Source of the DNA: Aliivibrio sifiae
Lineage (GTDB): Bacteria; Pseudomonadota; Gammaproteobacteria; Enterobacterales; Vibrionaceae
Length of the DNA: 33,122 nt
Reading direction: 5' to 3'
Assembly: GCF_002954705.1 (NCBI RefSeq)
Contig: NZ_MSCO01000002.1
Coordinates: 436,306-469,427, forward strand
The notes beneath the pieces were generated by a model, which made no database searches, was not told where the DNA came from, and saw nothing but the letters and a program-made list of their open reading frames with translations. The position numbers and the translations under genes are program-made. Numbering within the stretch: the first letter of the stretch is position 1; the number at the start of each line of letters is the position of its first letter. This document shows positions 24,952 through 33,024 of the stretch, piece by piece.

Positions 24952-25908
24952 TTAAGAAGCCGCAACCATTTGTAATAATCGCTCAACCACTTTATTTGCA
25001 GTTGTCCCTTCCGCTTGTGCTTGGAAGCTTAACAACAGGCGATGACGTAACACAGGGTAGGCCATCGCTTGTACATCTTCAGGGCTAACAAAATCACGAC
25101 CAGCTAACCATGCATGCGCACGAGCACAGCGATCAAGTGCTAACGTTGCACGAGGACTCACGCCCATTTCTAGTTGCTTCGCTAAGTCTTGGCAGTATTG
25201 CTCTGGCTTACGTGTCGCCATGGTAATACGAATAATGTATTGCTCAATTTCAGGCGCCATGTAAATCGAGAGAACTTCTTTACGCGCTTTAAATATTTCA
25301 CTTTGCGCTAAAGGTTGTGGTTTCTCTGCTTGCTCACCTAGGGCTTCACCACGGTTTAAACGCAGAATCGCTAATTCATCTTCAGCGCCTGGGTAATCAA
25401 CATCCAGATGCATTAAGAAACGGTCAAGTTGCGCTTCTGGTAGAGGGTATGTCCCTTCTTGTTCAATCGGGTTCTGTGTCGCCATCACCAAAAATAGCTC
25501 TGGTAATTGATACGTATTGCGACCTGCAGTGATTTGTTTTTCAGCCATCGCTTCAAGCATCGCCGCTTGCACTTTAGCTGGGGCACGGTTGATTTCATCT
25601 GCAAGAACCAATGAATTAAAGATAGGGCCCGGTTGGAAGGTAAATTCTCCCGTTTCTTGGCGATAAATATCCGTCCCGGTTAAATCTGAAGGCAATAGAT
25701 CCGGAGTAAATTGGATGCGGTGGAAATCCCCCTCGATCGAATCAGCCAAAATCTTAACAGCACGGGTCTTCGCAAGACCAGGAGGGCCTTCAACTAAAAT
25801 ATGGCCATCAGCAAGAAGGGCTATTAATAACTGCTTCACTAATGCAGGCTGACCAATGACTTGAGATTCAAGATAAGTTTGTAATTGTTGAACTTTTAAC
25901 GCTGGCAT
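24952..25908 (-). CDS. MoxR family AAA+ ATPase
   Basis: This 318-residue ATPase has Walker A G-P-P-G-L-A-K-T (41-48), Walker B L-V-L-A-D-E-I-N-R-A (Asp104, Glu105), and sensor segments including M-A-T-Q-N-P-I-E-Q-E-G-T-Y-P-L-P-E-A-Q-L-D-R-F. This is the MoxR AAA_3 profile with a C-terminal lid (AAA_lid_2). It is the first gene of the six-gene operon. MoxR proteins act as chaperone-like motors on VWA partners, here probably the DUF58 and Bat proteins. GGGTGAT precedes the ATG. Confidence 0.94.
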   Translation of the reverse strand: MPALKVQQLQTYLESQVIGQPALVKQLLIALLADGHILVEGPPGLAKTRAVKILADSIEGDFHRIQFTPDLLPSDLTGTDIYRQETGEFTFQPGPIFNSLVLADEINRAPAKVQAAMLEAMAEKQITAGRNTYQLPELFLVMATQNPIEQEGTYPLPEAQLDRFLMHLDVDYPGAEDELAILRLNRGEALGEQAEKPQPLAQSEIFKARKEVLSIYMAPEIEQYIIRITMATRKPEQYCQDLAKQLEMGVSPRATLALDRCARAHAWLAGRDFVSPEDVQAMAYPVLRHRLLLSFQAQAEGTTANKVVERLLQMVAAS

Positions 25909-26042
25909 ATATCACCCATTTTCTGGATTATGTAGTAATTATTTCTTTGTGACTTATTAAAATCACATTAGTTCCTTAATAGATGAGGTTTAATTTTGAT
26001 TATTCAACCATTTAGCTAATGAATTAAATTGCAGTTATTTAT

Positions 26043-26069
26043 TAAAGTAATGGTACGCCCTGCCGTTAT
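26043..26069 (+). promoter_or_regulatory. Sigma-28 (FliA) promoter of the chemoreceptor
   Basis: TAAAGTAA, 11 bp, GCCGTTAT closely matches the flagellar sigma-28 consensus (TAAAGTTT, N11, GCCGATAA), including the exact spacer. It ends 31 nt before the chemoreceptor ATG. Confidence 0.75.
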
Positions 26070-26100
26070 ATAGAAAATCTATTTTAGCGGTGGAAAAATT

Positions 26101-28011
26101 ATGATTAATCTAACAATAAAACAGAAACTCGTAGCAGGCATCGTAATAGCGATTATTGCATCGACTTCACTTGTGGGTATTGTTGCCCAAACCAAAGCAT
26201 TCGAGACTCTTGATGAGCGTTTAACGACGCTTGAGTTACCTACCATCCTTAAACAGATTGGTGGTGAAGTTGATAAAGAAGTCGCGGTTATCTCTTCGGC
26301 GGCAGAGCAAATGGCAAATAATCCATTTATTATTGATGCTATTTCAAACCCTAATATTTCACCTGAAGATCAAACACTACTGATTGCTCAACTGAATAAA
26401 CTAAAACAACAACATCAATTGAATGATGCGTCAGTAGCAAACCGTAAAACAGCGTATTATTGGAACCAAGACGGTTTTTTACGTCAATTAACTCAGCAAC
26501 AAGATGGTTGGTTTTTTGGGTTTACTCAAAATGGCCCTGAGCGAATGTTGAATGTCTTTACTGAGAAAAATGGTGAAGTGAAACTGTTTGTTAATTTTCA
26601 GCAGCTAAATGGTACATCAATGGCAGGGTTATCTAAATCTCTTGATGATATGGTGTCATTATTAAACGGTTTTAGAATTGAGAAGACTGGTTTTGTGTAT
26701 TTAATGGATGGTAATGGTGACATTAAAATTCATAAAGACAGTAGTATCATGGGAAAACAATCAATTCGTAATCTGGTGAGTGCAGAAGCATCAACATTGT
26801 TAACCAAACAAGCGTTTAATTTAAGCCGCATTGAAAAAAATGGTAAAGAGATTTTTATCGCTTCTCATTATATCCCATCAATGGAATGGTTTATTGTTGC
26901 AGAAGTGCCTGTAGGCGAAGTATTTGAAAGTCTTTATAGCTCAACAGAAGAAATCATCCTATCTATATTAGTGATCATTGCTATCTTTATTACATTAGCG
27001 ATTTGGGGAGCAGGCTCGATCACGAATAAAATTAAAGAATTAGCACACCGCTTTCATGAGCTTGGTGAAGGTGAAGGGGATTTAACTCATCGTATCGAAG
27101 TGAAAGGAAATGATGAGATTGCAGAGCTTTCAAAAGGCTTTAATGGTTTTGTTGAGAAAATTCACGCAACAGTTTCTGAAGTTGTTGAAACTGGGCATGT
27201 ACTGCATACCACAGCAGAAAATGTTGCACTCAAAGCAACCTCAACGCGTGATAACAGTGAAATGCAACGCGATCAAACCTTACAAGTGGTTACGGCGATT
27301 AATCAAATGGGCAGTACGATTAATGAAATCGCTTCAAATGCGGCAAATGCAGCTCAATCGGCAAGCAATGCTGAAGTGAGTACACAAAATGGCCGCCAAA
27401 CTGTGATTGAATCTCGTGATGCTATTACTCAGCTTGAAGGTGATTTAGTTCAAGTCAGTCATGTGGTGGAACAACTTGCAGGAACGACACAAGACATTGG
27501 TTCAATCTTGGATGTTATTCGCGGAATTTCAGATCAAACTAACTTACTGGCATTGAATGCAGCAATTGAAGCGGCGAGAGCTGGTGAGCACGGTCGTGGT
27601 TTTGCAGTGGTGGCTGATGAAGTTCGCCAATTAGCAAGCCGTACATCTGAATCTACTGATGAAATTCAAAAGATGATAGACCAACTGCAAACTGAAGCTC
27701 AAAATGCAGTAACGGCAATGGAAGCAAGTCACACTGTAACGGCTCGTGGTGTTCAATCAGCTGATACTGCAACAGATGTTTTAGCAGGTATTGCATTAAG
27801 CATTACTGATATCTCAGATATGAATACGCAAGTAGCAACGGCAACAGAAGAGCAATCAACCGTGGTGTATACAATTAACCAAAATATCGAAGAGATTAAT
27901 GGCATTAATGAGCTAACCACGGCAACAGCACAAGAATTAGCTGATTCGAGTCAACAACTTAACGAACTTTCACAACGATTAGATCAATTAGTTGGTGCAT
28001 TTAAAGTATAA
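26101..28011 (+). CDS. Methyl-accepting chemotaxis protein with periplasmic Cache-type sensor
   Basis: This 636-residue receptor has a transmembrane helix at about 9-30 and a periplasmic sensor of about 250 residues. The sensor has Cache hallmarks ([15 protein letters not shown], then [10 protein letters not shown]). A second helix lies at about 284-305, a HAMP domain at about 306-358, and a long coiled-coil signalling domain follows. Its hairpin tip carries [20 protein letters not shown], the CheA/CheW contact. It ends in G-A-F-K-V with no CheR/CheB-binding pentapeptide. The ligand cannot be read from sequence. The sigma-28 promoter ties its expression to late flagellar genes, and a strong terminator follows. 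Confidence 0.94.
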   Translation: MINLTIKQKLVAGIVIAIIASTSLVGIVAQTKAFETLDERLTTLELPTILKQIGGEVDKEVAVISSAAEQMANNPFIIDAISNPNISPEDQTLLIAQLNKLKQQHQLNDASVANRKTAYYWNQDGFLRQLTQQQDGWFFGFTQNGPERMLNVFTEKNGEVKLFVNFQQLNGTSMAGLSKSLDDMVSLLNGFRIEKTGFVYLMDGNGDIKIHKDSSIMGKQSIRNLVSAEASTLLTKQAFNLSRIEKNGKEIFIASHYIPSMEWFIVAEVPVGEVFESLYSSTEEIILSILVIIAIFITLAIWGAGSITNKIKELAHRFHELGEGEGDLTHRIEVKGNDEIAELSKGFNGFVEKIHATVSEVVETGHVLHTTAENVALKATSTRDNSEMQRDQTLQVVTAINQMGSTINEIASNAANAAQSASNAEVSTQNGRQTVIESRDAITQLEGDLVQVSHVVEQLAGTTQDIGSILDVIRGISDQTNLLALNAAIEAARAGEHGRGFAVVADEVRQLASRTSESTDEIQKMIDQLQTEAQNAVTAMEASHTVTARGVQSADTATDVLAGIALSITDISDMNTQVATATEEQSTVVYTINQNIEEINGINELTTATAQELADSSQQLNELSQRLDQLVGAFKV

Positions 28012-28033
28012 CTGACTGCTTTAGGTTTACCTT

Positions 28034-28070
28034 TTACGGAGATTTCTTGTAGAATCTCCGTAATTGTTTT
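28034..28070 (+). terminator. Rho-independent terminator of the chemoreceptor gene
   Basis: TTACGGAGATT, an 8-nt loop and AATCTCCGTAA form a perfect 11-bp stem followed by TTGTTTT, 23 nt after the receptor stop. Confidence 0.85.
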
Positions 28071-28090
28071 AGTGAATTGAGAAAGTAATC

Positions 28091-28291
28091 ATGAGTGATA
28101 TCGAAAAAGAACTGCAAGATATGGTTCAACAAGGTTCAGATCAACCAGAAGTCGCACTGCCTTCTATAGAAGAGCAAAAAGCGATTGTTGCAGAGCTTAA
28201 ACGCCTTGAAGAAGCAGGGGAGTTGACTCCTGAAATCCTTGAAGCGCATTTTGGTAAGTTTAATGCAGATGATGAAGCCCCAATTCACTAA
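28091..28291 (+). CDS. Small conserved acidic protein (66 aa)
   Basis: This 66-residue acidic protein is predicted to be mostly helical, with a heptad-like stretch I-E-E-Q-K-A-I-V-A-E-L-K-R-L-E-E-A-G-E-L-T-P-E-I-L-E-A-H-F. No signal peptide or membrane segment is present. GAGAAAG lies 6 nt before the ATG, and it is flanked by terminators on both sides, so it is an independent unit. Function unknown; similar small proteins are, as far as I recall, found across Vibrionaceae. Confidence 0.75.
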   Translation: MSDIEKELQDMVQQGSDQPEVALPSIEEQKAIVAELKRLEEAGELTPEILEAHFGKFNADDEAPIH

Positions 28292-28317
28292 TTGTTGAAT
28301 TTGTTCTTTATCTAAAT

Positions 28318-28355
28318 AAAAATGCCAGCATTTCAATTGAACGGCTGGCATTTTT
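28318..28355. terminator. Bidirectional rho-independent terminator
   Basis: AAAAATGCCAGC and GCTGGCATTTTT enclose a 14-nt loop between the convergent 66-aa and DUF445 genes. Confidence 0.88.
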
Positions 28356-28378
28356 GTATTTATATGTTTGAAATCGGA

Positions 28379-29086
28379 TTATTGTATTAGCGTAGATAAA
28401 AGGCCAATCACACCACCAAAGATACCACCCCAAACTACAAGCCAACCTAGGTGCTTTTTAATCATATCTTGAACCATCTCTTTAACTAATTTAGGTGTGA
28501 GTTCGTTAAGACGTTGGTCAATGATCTCTTCAATAGTGACTTGAATATCATCCATCATCGCAGGGCTTTCTAATTCTTCTTTCAAAGCGAGTTTGAATTG
28601 ATCTTGCTGGCTGATCTCTGTAATCGAAATCTTCATCTTTTCAATAAAAGGGTCGCGCATCGGTTGAATTGCTTCACTGCCGCCCATCATTGCTAACATG
28701 CCTCCAAATTGAGAGTTCATGATCACCTCCACTAAAGAATCAAACGCAGGCGATAGGTCGATTTTTTCAATCACAGGTTCTAGATTAATATTCGTTGCCG
28801 ATGCCATCTCTTTAGATAGGAATTTATCTACATTTGATTTTGTGAAGAATTGTTCCATCATCAAGTGTTTGATGCTGGCTTTAAACTCTTCAAATCGCGC
28901 TGGAATCACACCAGAACCATATAGGCCTGGAACTTTCTCAAACAACATATGAATGGCAAGCCAGTTAGTTAATGCACCAGAAAAAGCAAATAAGCCAATA
29001 TAGTACAGAGTATTTTGTTGCATGTAATAACCGACTGCTAACAAGAGTAGTGAGATTAAATTAGTGATCATGCTTTTATTTAACAT
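28379..29086 (-). CDS. DUF445 family membrane protein
   Basis: This 235-residue protein has N-terminal membrane helices (about 6-22 and 26-48, including the family pattern G-A-L-T-N-W-L-A-I-H-M-L-F). The long helical middle contains G-S-G-V-I-P-A-R-F-E-E-F, and a C-terminal helix (about 212-233) is Gly-rich. This matches the DUF445 (YjiN/YheB-like) family, which has no firmly assigned function. It is transcribed alone, with a terminator shared with the convergent small gene. Confidence 0.85.
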   Translation of the reverse strand: MLNKSMITNLISLLLLAVGYYMQQNTLYYIGLFAFSGALTNWLAIHMLFEKVPGLYGSGVIPARFEEFKASIKHLMMEQFFTKSNVDKFLSKEMASATNINLEPVIEKIDLSPAFDSLVEVIMNSQFGGMLAMMGGSEAIQPMRDPFIEKMKISITEISQQDQFKLALKEELESPAMMDDIQVTIEEIIDQRLNELTPKLVKEMVQDMIKKHLGWLVVWGGIFGGVIGLLSTLIQ

Positions 29087-29233
29087 ATCAAGCCTATTAA
29101 TTAGAAAGTGGAAAATTTTGTGAAGTTTATCAGCTACTAAAAGCAGACAACAAGTGAAAATGTGTTTTTGATCTGCTTTGTTGGGTGTAAACTGAGGCGA
29201 TACACATTAGCAAAGATAATTTAAGGATAGGCG

Positions 29234-29659
29234 ATGAGTATTTGGAAGCGTCCGATGGACTTGGCAATATTAAATTCAACATCCCGAGATACCTTGATGG
29301 AAGCATTAAATATTGAGTATTGTCAGTACACTGATGACTCCATTACAGCGTCAATGCCAGTAAATTCAACAGTGCATCAGCCTCTTAGAATGCTGCATGG
29401 TGGAGCTTCTGTTGCGCTAGCCGAGTCAGTTGCTTCTATTGCTGCTAATTGGTGTGTTGATGAATCAAAATATTGCGTGGGGTTGGATATAAATGCCAAT
29501 CACATTCGTGCAGTACGAGAAGGTACCGTTTACGCCACTGCAAAACCAATGCATTTAGGTGCAACAACCCAAGTTTGGCTAATTGATATTAGAGATCAAC
29601 GAGAACGCTTAGTCTGCACCAGTCGTTTTACTGTTGCCGTGATGAAAAAGAAAAAGTAG
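29234..29659 (+). CDS. menI: Hotdog-fold acyl-CoA thioesterase (MenI/YdiI/PaaI-like)
   Basis: This 141-residue protein starts I-W-K-R-P and has the hotdog catalytic region L-H-G-G-A-S-V-A-L-A-E-S-V-A-S, with the Glu of A-E-S as the expected catalytic base, followed by G-L-D-I-N-A-N-H-I-R-A-V-R-E-G. This alignment is close to E. coli YdiI (1,4-dihydroxy-2-naphthoyl-CoA hydrolase of menaquinone synthesis), remembered rather than searched. EntH/YbdB is a close paralogue, so the substrate is not certain. AAGGATAGG precedes the ATG. The HDOD gene follows after 21 bp, suggesting co-transcription. Confidence 0.82.
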   Translation: MSIWKRPMDLAILNSTSRDTLMEALNIEYCQYTDDSITASMPVNSTVHQPLRMLHGGASVALAESVASIAANWCVDESKYCVGLDINANHIRAVREGTVYATAKPMHLGATTQVWLIDIRDQRERLVCTSRFTVAVMKKKK

Positions 29660-29680
29660 CGACTTGTTGTGGAGAAGAAA

Positions 29681-30505
29681 ATGGAACAAAATGAAATTTT
29701 AAGTCATGCGCATGAGTTACCAAAGATCCCTAAAGTGATCCGTGAGATGATGGAACTTGTGAATGATCCCGAAGTAGAGCTTCAAGAACTGGCTCGCACT
29801 ATTTCAATGGAACAAGTGGTTAGTGCTCGTGTTATTCGTTTAGCGAACTCAGCACATTTTTCTCGAGGCAAAAGTGTCTCATCCGTTGATCAAGCGGTTG
29901 TGCGTTTGGGTCTTGAACCGTTAAAAACATTGATTATCGCATCTTCTCTGGTTAGTGCCTTCCCGTACGTGGAAGTGATTGACTTAGAAATGTTCTGGCA
30001 AGAAACGTTTGAAGTCGCGATTCTGAGTAAAGCGATAGCTCAAAGTTGTTCAGTAAATCCAAATAGTGCCTTTACTGCTGGCATGTTACATAATATTGGC
30101 GATTTAATGATTTACACGGTAATGGCTGAACAAGTTCCAACTATTTTTGAAAAGATTGAAGCTGGCAGTAATAAAGTTACAGCACAGCGCTCAACGATTG
30201 GTACTGATAGCGCAATTTTAGGTGCTAAATTGGCCGAGAGTTGGTCTTTTTCTGAAGGATTGGTTTTTGCTATCTCTGAACAGTATGAGCCCAAAATAGA
30301 TAATATTTATTCTCCATTAGCCGCAACAGTACGTTTGGCTAATGCGATTAATCGTGATTGGGATAACTTACCAACACTAGATGCAAAATCAGTGTGGTTA
30401 TCAGAGCAAATTGAAGCTGATATCTTATTCATCAATGATTCTATTATTGAAAACATCGATGGAGTAAAAGGTTCAGGAATTGAAATGGCTCGGTTGGTAA
30501 TGTAA
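29681..30505 (+). CDS. HDOD domain protein
   Basis: This 274-residue protein carries an HDOD domain at about residues 6-200: L-P-K-I-P-K-V-I-R-E-M-M-E-L-V-N-D-P, then S-A-R-V-I-R-L-A-N-S-A-H-F and the helix A-G-M-L-H-N-I-G. HDOD domains are HD-related but lack phosphohydrolase activity and act in signalling (motility, cyclic-di-GMP networks, DNA-damage control). The frame is open to a GTG at 29669, but ATG 29681 has GGAGAAG 4-7 nt upstream and is preferred. It sits between the thioesterase gene and a small membrane protein with tight spacing. Confidence 0.85.
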   Translation: MEQNEILSHAHELPKIPKVIREMMELVNDPEVELQELARTISMEQVVSARVIRLANSAHFSRGKSVSSVDQAVVRLGLEPLKTLIIASSLVSAFPYVEVIDLEMFWQETFEVAILSKAIAQSCSVNPNSAFTAGMLHNIGDLMIYTVMAEQVPTIFEKIEAGSNKVTAQRSTIGTDSAILGAKLAESWSFSEGLVFAISEQYEPKIDNIYSPLAATVRLANAINRDWDNLPTLDAKSVWLSEQIEADILFINDSIIENIDGVKGSGIEMARLVM

Positions 30506-30507
30506 TC

Positions 30508-30681
30508 ATGCAAAAAGAGTGGATGTTATCTGCACTTATCGGTGCTTTTTTTGCCATCGTTTCATATTTAGCCCCTGGTTTTATTGCGAGTAAAGTTTTT
30601 GTTATTATCGCAGTGATTTTTTTGGCGAAAGCAGTAAAAGCTATTTTTTACTCACTAAAACATCGCCAATATGAGATGTAA
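30508..30681 (+). CDS. Small two-helix membrane protein (57 aa)
   Basis: A 57-residue frame starts 2 nt after the HDOD stop. It has two hydrophobic segments (M-L-S-A-L-I-G-A-F-F-A-I-V-S-Y-L-A-P and S-K-V-F-V-I-I-A-V-I-F-L-A) and a basic tail (K-H-R-Q-Y-E-M). Close spacing suggests translational coupling to the HDOD gene. It ends 6 nt before the convergent integrase stop. Function unknown. Confidence 0.65.
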   Translation: MQKEWMLSALIGAFFAIVSYLAPGFIASKVFVIIAVIFLAKAVKAIFYSLKHRQYEM

Positions 30682-30687
30682 GTGTTA

Positions 30688-31671
30688 TTAGTCGAAATCC
30701 AGTGGACTTTTTGTCCCTGAAAAATGTAGACCGATAACATGCGTGTAAATTTGGGTCGTTTTGATATCAGAGTGACCCAATAATTCTTGTATTGTTCTTA
30801 AATCTGCTCCTCTTTCTAAAATTCGTGTAGCAAAACTATGTCTAAATGTGTGGCAACTTGCTTTCTTATCTATACCAACCTTTTGTATTACTTTTCTAAC
30901 AGCAGATTGAACCGTTCTATCTAACAGATGATGGCGTCGATATTTTTCTGAACGAGGATCATTACTTAACTGTGGTGATGGAAAAACATATTGCCAACCA
31001 TAACTTTTGGCTTGTGTTGGGTATTTTTCAGCTAAAGCGTAAGGCATATAAACTTCATCGTTGCCATTTAAAGCATCGAGTTTATGCTGTTGTTTTACAA
31101 AATCGAGCTGGGTTTTAATCGCTTCAATAACGCTGTCAGGTAAGATTGATGTTCGATCTTTATTGCCTTTTCCGCTTTTAATGGTAATGATTTTTTTATC
31201 TATATCGATATCATTAACTCTGAGGCGTAACGATTCGTTTATTCTTAATCCACTGCCATACATCAGTTGTGCTATCAATTTTACAGGATGTTTTAATTCG
31301 TTTATTACAGATATAGCTTCATTATGAGTAAATACTGTTGGCAGTTTAGTTGCTTTTTTAGAACGTTTAAAATCCAAGTTATCGACTGATTGCTGTAAAA
31401 ACTCGCGACATAAAAATATCAGGGCATTTAATGCCGTTTTTTGTGTATTAGGAGACACATTTTGCTTTATTACAAGATGCTCGAGGTAGCTTGGGATATC
31501 AAATGCCTCGATTTCATCTTTTGATGTGTAATTTTTATAACGAATAAAATTGCTTATCCAGTAAATATAATGTTTCTCTGTATTATAAGCGAGGCCACGC
31601 GTACGAATAAAAATACGTAATTGATCTGTAAAACGTTGTGAGCTTGGATTAAGGTTTAATGGAATATCCAT
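30688..31671 (-). CDS. intIA: Integron integrase IntIA (tyrosine recombinase)
   Basis: This 327-residue tyrosine recombinase has catalytic Arg143 (G-S-G-L-R-I-N-E), His274 and Arg277 (H-T-F-R-H-S-F-A-T-R), His300 (L-L-G-H-S-D) and nucleophile Tyr309 (T-Q-I-Y-T-H). The extra integron-specific segment at about 210-255 (Y-P-T-Q-A-K-S-Y-G-W-Q-Y-V-F-P-S ... R-R-H-H) separates integron integrases from XerC/D and phage integrases. It catalyses attC x attI cassette insertion and attC x attC excision using folded single-stranded attC. The frame is open to a TTG at 31728; ATG 31671 gives family-like length (VchIntIA is about 320 aa). All catalytic residues are intact. No LexA box was found upstream. 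Confidence 0.95.
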   Translation of the reverse strand: MDIPLNLNPSSQRFTDQLRIFIRTRGLAYNTEKHYIYWISNFIRYKNYTSKDEIEAFDIPSYLEHLVIKQNVSPNTQKTALNALIFLCREFLQQSVDNLDFKRSKKATKLPTVFTHNEAISVINELKHPVKLIAQLMYGSGLRINESLRLRVNDIDIDKKIITIKSGKGNKDRTSILPDSVIEAIKTQLDFVKQQHKLDALNGNDEVYMPYALAEKYPTQAKSYGWQYVFPSPQLSNDPRSEKYRRHHLLDRTVQSAVRKVIQKVGIDKKASCHTFRHSFATRILERGADLRTIQELLGHSDIKTTQIYTHVIGLHFSGTKSPLDFD

Positions 31672-32069
31672 AATAACTGATTTTTGTGAATGATAAGGTG
31701 AGTGTAGTGACTTAAGTTTAACTCGCAATTTAGTTTCGCATATTTGTAATGTAGTTATTAATTTAATGGAAATATTAGATTAATCAGTTACATGCACAAG
31801 GCTATAAAAATGGGATATACGAATCATATTCAGATATTTTAGTTCTTTTTTCGGGTCGAAAATAAGTTATTGTATTGGTTTTAAAGTAAAATATCGTGAT
31901 TTAGTTGTGGTGGAATAGACTCGGAAGAAATTGCGAATCTAGTTGGTATAATTAAATGTTATGTGCTGAAGTCAGTTTAGTTGTCTATTTATCTTGTCAA
32001 GTGTTCTTTATTGTATAAAATAGCGCTCTATAAAAATTAAATAATTTTACTATCTATACAGGTTGGTAT
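31672..32069. other. intIA-attI region (398 bp), with candidate attI crossover near 31958-31964
   Basis: This gene-free stretch between the divergent intIA and cassette 1 must contain the integrase promoter and attI. The best candidate junction is GTTATGT at 31958-31964, the only G-TTAT-like core here resembling the GTTATAC at the cassette 1/2 junction. If so, about 105 bp before the first cassette ORF belong to cassette 1 and may carry its promoter. Confidence 0.4.
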
Positions 32070-32312
32070 ATGAATCTTAATGAAAAATCTAGGTTGGTTT
32101 CTTTTTTACTTACGCTTTTCTTTGGACCACTTGGCTTATTTTATTCGTCAATAGCCGCAGCGTTAGTTCTTTGTATTATTGCATTTATGTCTGCTTCTAC
32201 AATTATTGGTCCTATTATTTGTTGGGTTTTGGCAATGGCAATAGGTGATCATTGTACATATAAACACAATAAAAATATCTCACAGATTAAAGACCTTATA
32301 TCGTCAAAGTGA
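32070..32312 (+). CDS. Integron cassette 1: small membrane protein (80 aa)
   Basis: This 80-residue protein has two hydrophobic segments (about 10-28 and 30-58), starting L-V-S-F-L-L-T-L-F-F-G-P-L-G-L-F-Y. That resembles the TM2-type motif F-x-G-x-x-G-x-x-x-F-Y. The C-terminal tail is polar and basic (Y-K-H-N-K-N). It is the first gene of the array, so it would be the best transcribed if a promoter lies in attI or intI. Function unknown, as for most cassette genes. Confidence 0.72.
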   Translation: MNLNEKSRLVSFLLTLFFGPLGLFYSSIAAALVLCIIAFMSASTIIGPIICWVLAMAIGDHCTYKHNKNISQIKDLISSK

Positions 32313-32328
32313 CAATACCTAAATGCAC

Positions 32329-32450
32329 ATAACAATTGCATCAACACGATTTACTACATTCGGCATTGTCAGTTTGCCGAGTGTTTCTCGTTTTAAGGCG
32401 TCAATTTTAGGTATATTTGCATGGTAGTAAACGTGTTATGCAGGCGTTAT
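32329..32450 (+). other. attC site of cassette 1 (VCR-like, 122 bp)
   Basis: It begins ATAACAA and ends GGCGTTAT. The outer arms pair well: the TAAC...TGCAT...AACACG...TTTACTAC blocks of the 5' arm match the complement of the 3' arm, with one unpaired A in the 5' arm (CACG-A-TTTACTAC). This fits the extrahelical base that sets strand choice. The expected crossover is between G32446 and T32447. The length is like V. cholerae VCRs. Confidence 0.88.
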
Positions 32451-32533
32451 ACCGTTTCTTTTTGCGTCAAATACCTTGAAATTACGCCAATAGCCACAAT
32501 ATATAAAAGGTTAATATTTTAAAGGATTAAATT

Positions 32534-33016
32534 TTGAAAACTATATCTGTAAAACCTGGTGATGTTCTTGTATCAGATTTTGGTGTTTACCAACATTGGT
32601 CTATTGTTACTGACAAAGTATGTACTAAAGGAACACCGCTATTAATATCCGCAACACAAAGAAATGGGACAGTTCAAGAAGAACCTTGGCATGATGTTAC
32701 CCAAGGTAAAAAGACCTACGTTACAAACGCTAAATTTTCTAAACCTATATCTGAGGTGTTATCGGATGCTAGGTCTCAAATTGGTCTATGGCCTTATTCC
32801 GTAACATCTAAGAACTGTGAGCACTTTGTTAAGTGGGCAACAGGATTAAAGGTAACATCTACACAGGTTACTGCCGGTGTAGTAGGCGCTGGTGCAGGAA
32901 TAGCTTTAGTTGGTCTATGTTCCGAGAATCCTAAATTTGCAAAATTTCTAGGTTGGTCAATTTTACTTGGTGGTTTAGCTGTCTTAGGGGCGAAAGCTGT
33001 TGAAAAAGTAGATTAA
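32534..33016 (+). CDS. Integron cassette 2: LRAT/NlpC-P60-like protein
   Basis: This 160-residue protein begins at TTG 32534 with AAAGGA about 8 nt upstream; no closer ATG fits. Residues about 5-110 match the LRAT domain (NlpC/P60 papain-like superfamily): K-P-G-D-V-L-V, then Y-Q-H-W-S-I-V with the catalytic His, and S-K-N-C-E-H-F-V-K-W-A-T-G with the nucleophile Cys in the NCEHFV motif. The C-terminus is a Gly/Ala-rich hydrophobic segment (G-V-V-G-A-G-A-G-I-A-L-V-G and W-S-I-L-L-G-G-L-A-V-L-G) that could anchor in a membrane. LRAT proteins are acyltransferases or phospholipases acting through an acyl-Cys intermediate, so a lipid-directed activity is the natural guess. It occupies most of cassette 2. 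Confidence 0.82.
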   Translation: MKTISVKPGDVLVSDFGVYQHWSIVTDKVCTKGTPLLISATQRNGTVQEEPWHDVTQGKKTYVTNAKFSKPISEVLSDARSQIGLWPYSVTSKNCEHFVKWATGLKVTSTQVTAGVVGAGAGIALVGLCSENPKFAKFLGWSILLGGLAVLGAKAVEKVD

Positions 33017-33024
33017 GTAACGGT

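Noticed and set aside
25960-25985. CRP site upstream of moxR
   Set aside because: Half-sites resembling TGTGA and TCACA are present on the minus strand but are 10 bp apart instead of 6.
31672-31728. TTG start of the integrase, 19 residues upstream
   Set aside because: ATG 31671 gives a length close to other IntIA proteins, and the extension has no conserved residues.
31729-32069. LexA box in the integrase promoter region
   Set aside because: ACAG occurs near 32060 but no CTGT stands 8 bp before it, so the SOS-box pattern is not met.
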